43,312 bases of DNA, taken from an uncultured Pseudomonadota bacterium. GTDB taxonomy: Bacteria > Pseudomonadota > Gammaproteobacteria > Burkholderiales > Methylophilaceae. The notes under the pieces were generated by a model. The model saw nothing but the letters and a program-made list of their open reading frames with translations, ran no database searches and had not been told where the DNA came from. The position numbers were made by a program, and so were the translations under genes. The stretch lies in contig CAINBI010000064.1 of NCBI GenBank assembly GCA_903846555.1, positions 1-43,312 on the forward strand, written 5' to 3'. Shown here in pieces: positions 40,413-43,312 of the stretch. Position 1 is the stretch's first letter; the number at the start of each line of letters is the position of its first letter.

Positions 40413-41093
40413 CTAACCCAGATTAGACGCAGGGCTAAAGCAATCGAGCAATTCACTTGGTTTTTTTATCAGCGCATCAGCACCCCATTCTGCGGGTTTG
40501 TCCGTGGCGGCAATATAGCCAAACAATGCAACTACTGTTTGCATTCCTGCGGCCTTGCCTGCCTGTACATCACGCTCTGCATCGCCAACATAAATACAAT
40601 CGTGAGGTAAAGTGCTCGTTTCTTTACAAGCGATGAGTAGCGTATCGGGTGCTGGCTTGGCTTGTGCGGCATCATCACCACATACCAAGCAAGCTGAACG
40701 TTGGTGTAAATTGGTATTACCCATCTTAACGGCTTTAATTAAATCCACTGAAAAGCGTCTAGGCTTATTGGTCACTATGCCCCATTTAATGCCTTGCATA
40801 TCTAAGGCATCCAGCAGCTCAGCAATGCCCGGCAATAATATTGCGTTATTGGTAAAAACTGATTCGTACAAGTCTAAATACTCTATGCGCATGGCTTCAA
40901 AACAACCATCCGCAGGCGTAATGCCAAAGCCTAGCGCCAGCAGACCAGCAGAGCCATGCGAGGCTACAGGCCAAATGTCATCGTGTGACAACGTTTGTTT
41001 GCCGTGGCGTTCTAGCTGAATGTTGAGTGCCAAACCAAGATCATGCGCGGTATCAACCAAGGTGCCGTCTAAATCAAATAACACAACACTCAT
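40413..41093 (-). CDS. gph: Phosphoglycolate phosphatase (HAD family)
   Basis: This 226-residue HAD hydrolase removes phosphate from 2-phosphoglycolate, formed in DNA repair and by Rubisco. Motif I is [11 protein letters not shown] (residues 5-15, nucleophile D7), motif II is IVTNKPRR, and motifs III-IV are AKPAPD with the [15 protein letters not shown] loop. It overlaps ubiG by 4 nt (ATGA), so the two are translationally coupled, a common beta/gammaproteobacterial pairing. Confidence 0.9.
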   Translation of the reverse strand: MSVVLFDLDGTLVDTAHDLGLALNIQLERHGKQTLSHDDIWPVASHGSAGLLALGFGITPADGCFEAMRIEYLDLYESVFTNNAILLPGIAELLDALDMQGIKWGIVTNKPRRFSVDLIKAVKMGNTNLHQRSACLVCGDDAAQAKPAPDTLLIACKETSTLPHDCIYVGDAERDVQAGKAAGMQTVVALFGYIAATDKPAEWGADALIKKPSELLDCFSPASNLG

Positions 41094-41785
41094 ACAGCTA
41101 ACACAGTGTGCATCATGTAATTGACAGAAACATCATCGCTCAGACTGTAATGCTGCATCATCGGGTTATAGCTTATGCCGCGCATCTTGCCAACATTTAA
41201 ATCGGCTGATCTGGCCCAGCTTGAAAGCTCTGAAGGTTTGATGAACTTTGCATAATCATGTGTGCCCTTGGGTAGTATGTTCAACAGGTATTCCGCGCCG
41301 ATCACCGCAAATAAATAGGCTTTTGGGTTACGGTTAATAGTAGAGAAAAATACTGAGCCTCCGGGCTTTACCAGTTTTGCACAAGCCGCAACAATAGCTG
41401 CTGGGTCTGGCACATGCTCTAACATTTCCATACAAGTCACCACATCAAAGCTGGCAGCTTGCTCAGCCGCTAATTGCTCTACCGCAATATGTTGATAGTT
41501 TACTTTTGCGCCGCTTTCCAATTGATGCAGTTTAGCTACATTAAGCGCTTTTTCGCCTAAATCAATACCAGTCACATCTGCGCCTTTAAAGTGCATAGAT
41601 TCAGACAAAATGCCGCCGCCGCAACCAACATCAAGCACGCGCTTGCCTTCTAAGCTAATCAGGCCATTTATCCAGTTTAATCTTAATGGATTGATTTCAT
41701 GCAATGGCTTGAATTCGCTGGATTTATCCCACCACTTATGGGCGAGATCGCCAAATTTTTTCAGCTCAAGCTCGTCTGCGTTCAT
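41090..41785 (-). CDS. ubiG: Ubiquinone biosynthesis O-methyltransferase UbiG
   Basis: This 231-residue SAM methyltransferase carries out both O-methylations of ubiquinone synthesis. The start at 41785 ([20 protein letters not shown]) fits UbiG N-termini and overlaps the stop of the upstream hydrolase as ATGA; an ATG at 41815 would add 10 residues. The SAM motif is [13 protein letters not shown] (50-62), followed by [11 protein letters not shown] and [13 protein letters not shown]. It acts at the inner-membrane face in the Ubi complex. Confidence 0.93.
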   Translation of the reverse strand: MNADELELKKFGDLAHKWWDKSSEFKPLHEINPLRLNWINGLISLEGKRVLDVGCGGGILSESMHFKGADVTGIDLGEKALNVAKLHQLESGAKVNYQHIAVEQLAAEQAASFDVVTCMEMLEHVPDPAAIVAACAKLVKPGGSVFFSTINRNPKAYLFAVIGAEYLLNILPKGTHDYAKFIKPSELSSWARSADLNVGKMRGISYNPMMQHYSLSDDVSVNYMMHTVLAV

Positions 41786-43134
41786 TGTTTGTGTTGTTTT
41801 AGTTTCGGTTGCCATGTGTTGATCATTTCCTTTAATTCATTCGGCTCTATATTCGCGTAGACACCATTGCTGTAACGTAATTCCCCTGCAACCCAAGTAT
41901 GGCTTACATGCTCGCGCCCACAGGCATAAACCAAATGTGAGATTGGGTCATAATACGGTGCTATTGCAATGTCACTTAATGTTACTGCGGCTAAATCTGC
42001 CAGTTTACCCACTTCAATCGAGCCGATTTTGTCATCCAAGCCTAAAGCTTTGGCGGCATTGATGGTGGCCATTGCCAGTGCTTGCTGTGCTGGCACTGCC
42101 GTAGTATCACCACTGATGCCTTTGGCTAAAAGTGCGCTTAAACGCATTTCTGCAAAAATATCCAAACGGTTATTGCTGGCTACGCCATCGGTACCTAGGC
42201 CAACATTGACGCCCCTAGCTAACAATTGCGTTACTGGTGCAATACCGCTGGCAAGTTTTAAATTAGAGCTTGGGCAATGCGCGACATGGCAACTGTATTC
42301 AGCTAACAAATCAATTTCATGGCTCAATAAATGCACGCAATGGGCGGCGACTAAATTGGGGCCTAGCAAACCAAACTCGGCTAATCTTTGTAGTGGCCGC
42401 AAACCATATTGCACTTCACTTTGCGTAATTTCATCTTGGGTTTCATGTAAGTGTGTGTGTATGCTGAGCGATAGCTGTTCGGCATAGGTGATAATGCTTT
42501 CAAAGGTTTTGTTAGACACCGTATAAGGCGCATGCGGCGCAATAGAAGAAGTGATAAGAGGGTTGCTACGCCAGCTATCATGTGCTGCAAAGCCTTTTTG
42601 CAGGTAATCATCGGCATCACTCGCGTAAGCTGAAGGGAACTCAAGCACCAGCAACCCTAAATTAGCCCGCATACCCGCTTGATTAACCGCAGCAGCGGTT
42701 GCTTCTGGAAAAAAATACATTTCATTAAAGCAAGTAATTCCACCGCTTAACATTTCAGCGCAAGCTAGCAACGTAGCATCTTGCACGTAACGTTCACTCA
42801 CTACCGCCTGTTCCGCAGGCCAAATATGGTCACTAAGCCAAGTCATTAAAGGCAGGTCGTCAGCTATGCCGCGCATTAGGTTCATGCCAGCATGCGTATG
42901 CAAATTAATTAAACCTGGAATCAACACATGCTCATCTAAACATACTAGTGACGTTGCCGTATATTTTTGCCTAGCCTCAGAGATTGGTAATAACTCAACA
43001 ATAATGCCAGCTTGAATAATCACTGAATAATTTTCAAGTAAGGGCTGTTGCTGCGTTACAGAAGCTACCCAGCGCGCTTCAATGATAAGGTCCATATTGG
43101 AAGTAGCGGGTGCTGATAAGTTGGAATTAAACAT
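41782..43134 (-). CDS. TRZ/ATZ-family amidohydrolase (5'-deoxyadenosine/SAH deaminase-like)
   Basis: This 450-residue metal-dependent amidohydrolase resembles MTA/SAH deaminases. Metal ligands are visible: [16 protein letters not shown] (HxH), HTHLHET, AAHCVHL and [12 protein letters not shown] (Asp). The start is uncertain: ATG at 43134 (MFNSN), 43152 or 43095 (MDLIIEARW). It is coupled by ATGA overlap to ubiG, which yields S-adenosylhomocysteine, so deaminating or salvaging SAM by-products would fit its neighbour. This link is inference. Confidence 0.85.
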   Translation of the reverse strand: MFNSNLSAPATSNMDLIIEARWVASVTQQQPLLENYSVIIQAGIIVELLPISEARQKYTATSLVCLDEHVLIPGLINLHTHAGMNLMRGIADDLPLMTWLSDHIWPAEQAVVSERYVQDATLLACAEMLSGGITCFNEMYFFPEATAAAVNQAGMRANLGLLVLEFPSAYASDADDYLQKGFAAHDSWRSNPLITSSIAPHAPYTVSNKTFESIITYAEQLSLSIHTHLHETQDEITQSEVQYGLRPLQRLAEFGLLGPNLVAAHCVHLLSHEIDLLAEYSCHVAHCPSSNLKLASGIAPVTQLLARGVNVGLGTDGVASNNRLDIFAEMRLSALLAKGISGDTTAVPAQQALAMATINAAKALGLDDKIGSIEVGKLADLAAVTLSDIAIAPYYDPISHLVYACGREHVSHTWVAGELRYSNGVYANIEPNELKEMINTWQPKLKQHKQ

Positions 43135-43152
43135 AAGTACTATTTTACCCAT

Positions 43153-43312
43153 AAAATGCCGTATGCGAGGCTAGTATATTCCAATCCAGAAATGAGTCTG
43201 AACGTAGTCAGATTTAATCTGATTGTTTGAACGCTGTTTTAACTCGGTCTGGTTAATAAATGTTGTTTTAGATTTGCCTTGCCGTTTTCACTCAAGCCTG
43301 TTTTTTCATGGA
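43153..43312. other. Intergenic DNA at the window edge
   Basis: No gene is visible in these 160 bp. A TCTGA/TCAGA-rich patch (about 43194-43222) may form a weak hairpin. The region should hold the promoter of the hydrolase operon and possibly of a gene beyond the window. Confidence 0.3.

Noticed and set aside
40257-41019. Plus-strand frames opposite ycaO and gph
   Set aside because: Shadows of well-recognised enzymes on the other strand.

Overview
The window looks like a gammaproteobacterial or, more likely, betaproteobacterial chromosome. The low-to-moderate GC and the TRZ/ATZ hydrolase-ubiG-gph block point towards something like the Methylophilaceae. That assignment is inferred from gene content and order, not from a search. 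The right half (about 22.5-43.3 kb) is ordinary chromosome. The left half is a stack of mobile DNA inserted at a tRNA-Asn gene.

Left edge (1-1340): remains of an older island. They comprise an IS21-family left end with evenly spaced terminal repeats, a truncated istA, and the catalytic half of a P2-like tyrosine integrase joined directly to the istA break. They stop 66 bases short of a partial copy of tRNA-Asn.

Integrated element (1336-22457, about 21.1 kb): it is bounded by a perfect 54-bp direct repeat. The right copy is the 3' part of an intact tRNA-Asn(GUU) gene. In order it carries a tyrosine integrase, a hicAB toxin-antitoxin pair, a run of small accessory genes separated by RNA-hairpin-rich leaders, a primase-helicase replication protein followed by an iteron-like candidate origin, an AlpA-like regulator, and three T7-like internal-virion (ejection) protein genes. 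The last of these encodes a 2472-residue polyvalent protein with an ADP-ribosyltransferase-like domain and an HExxH metallopeptidase motif. A cluster of HTH/terminase-small-subunit genes and two accessory genes at the right edge complete it. I see no large terminase, portal, capsid, tail or lysis gene between the two attachment sites.

My reading is a phage satellite that replicates itself, redirects a helper's packaging with its own TerS, and supplies its own ejection proteins to borrowed particles. This is an inference from gene content. Satellites that carry TerS are known; one that carries a complete ejection-protein set without a capsid is, as far as I know, not a standard type. This is the main candidate for an undescribed system.

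Right of the tRNA (22.5-43.3 kb): aspartate aminotransferase, a secreted hypothetical protein, a secreted trypsin-like protease with TPRs, uvrB, a tautomerase, a DUF1643 protein, a CDF metal exporter, rlmJ and a YqhA-type membrane protein. A small defence islet follows (type III restriction-modification genes res and mod, with a ParE/RelE-type toxin-antitoxin pair upstream). Then come two membrane proteins, a YcaO protein, and the coupled set TRZ/ATZ hydrolase-ubiG-gph. Notable non-coding elements here are a pair of homologous 49-nt terminator elements, a large dRS3-like palindrome, and a 14-bp tandem repeat at the end of mod.
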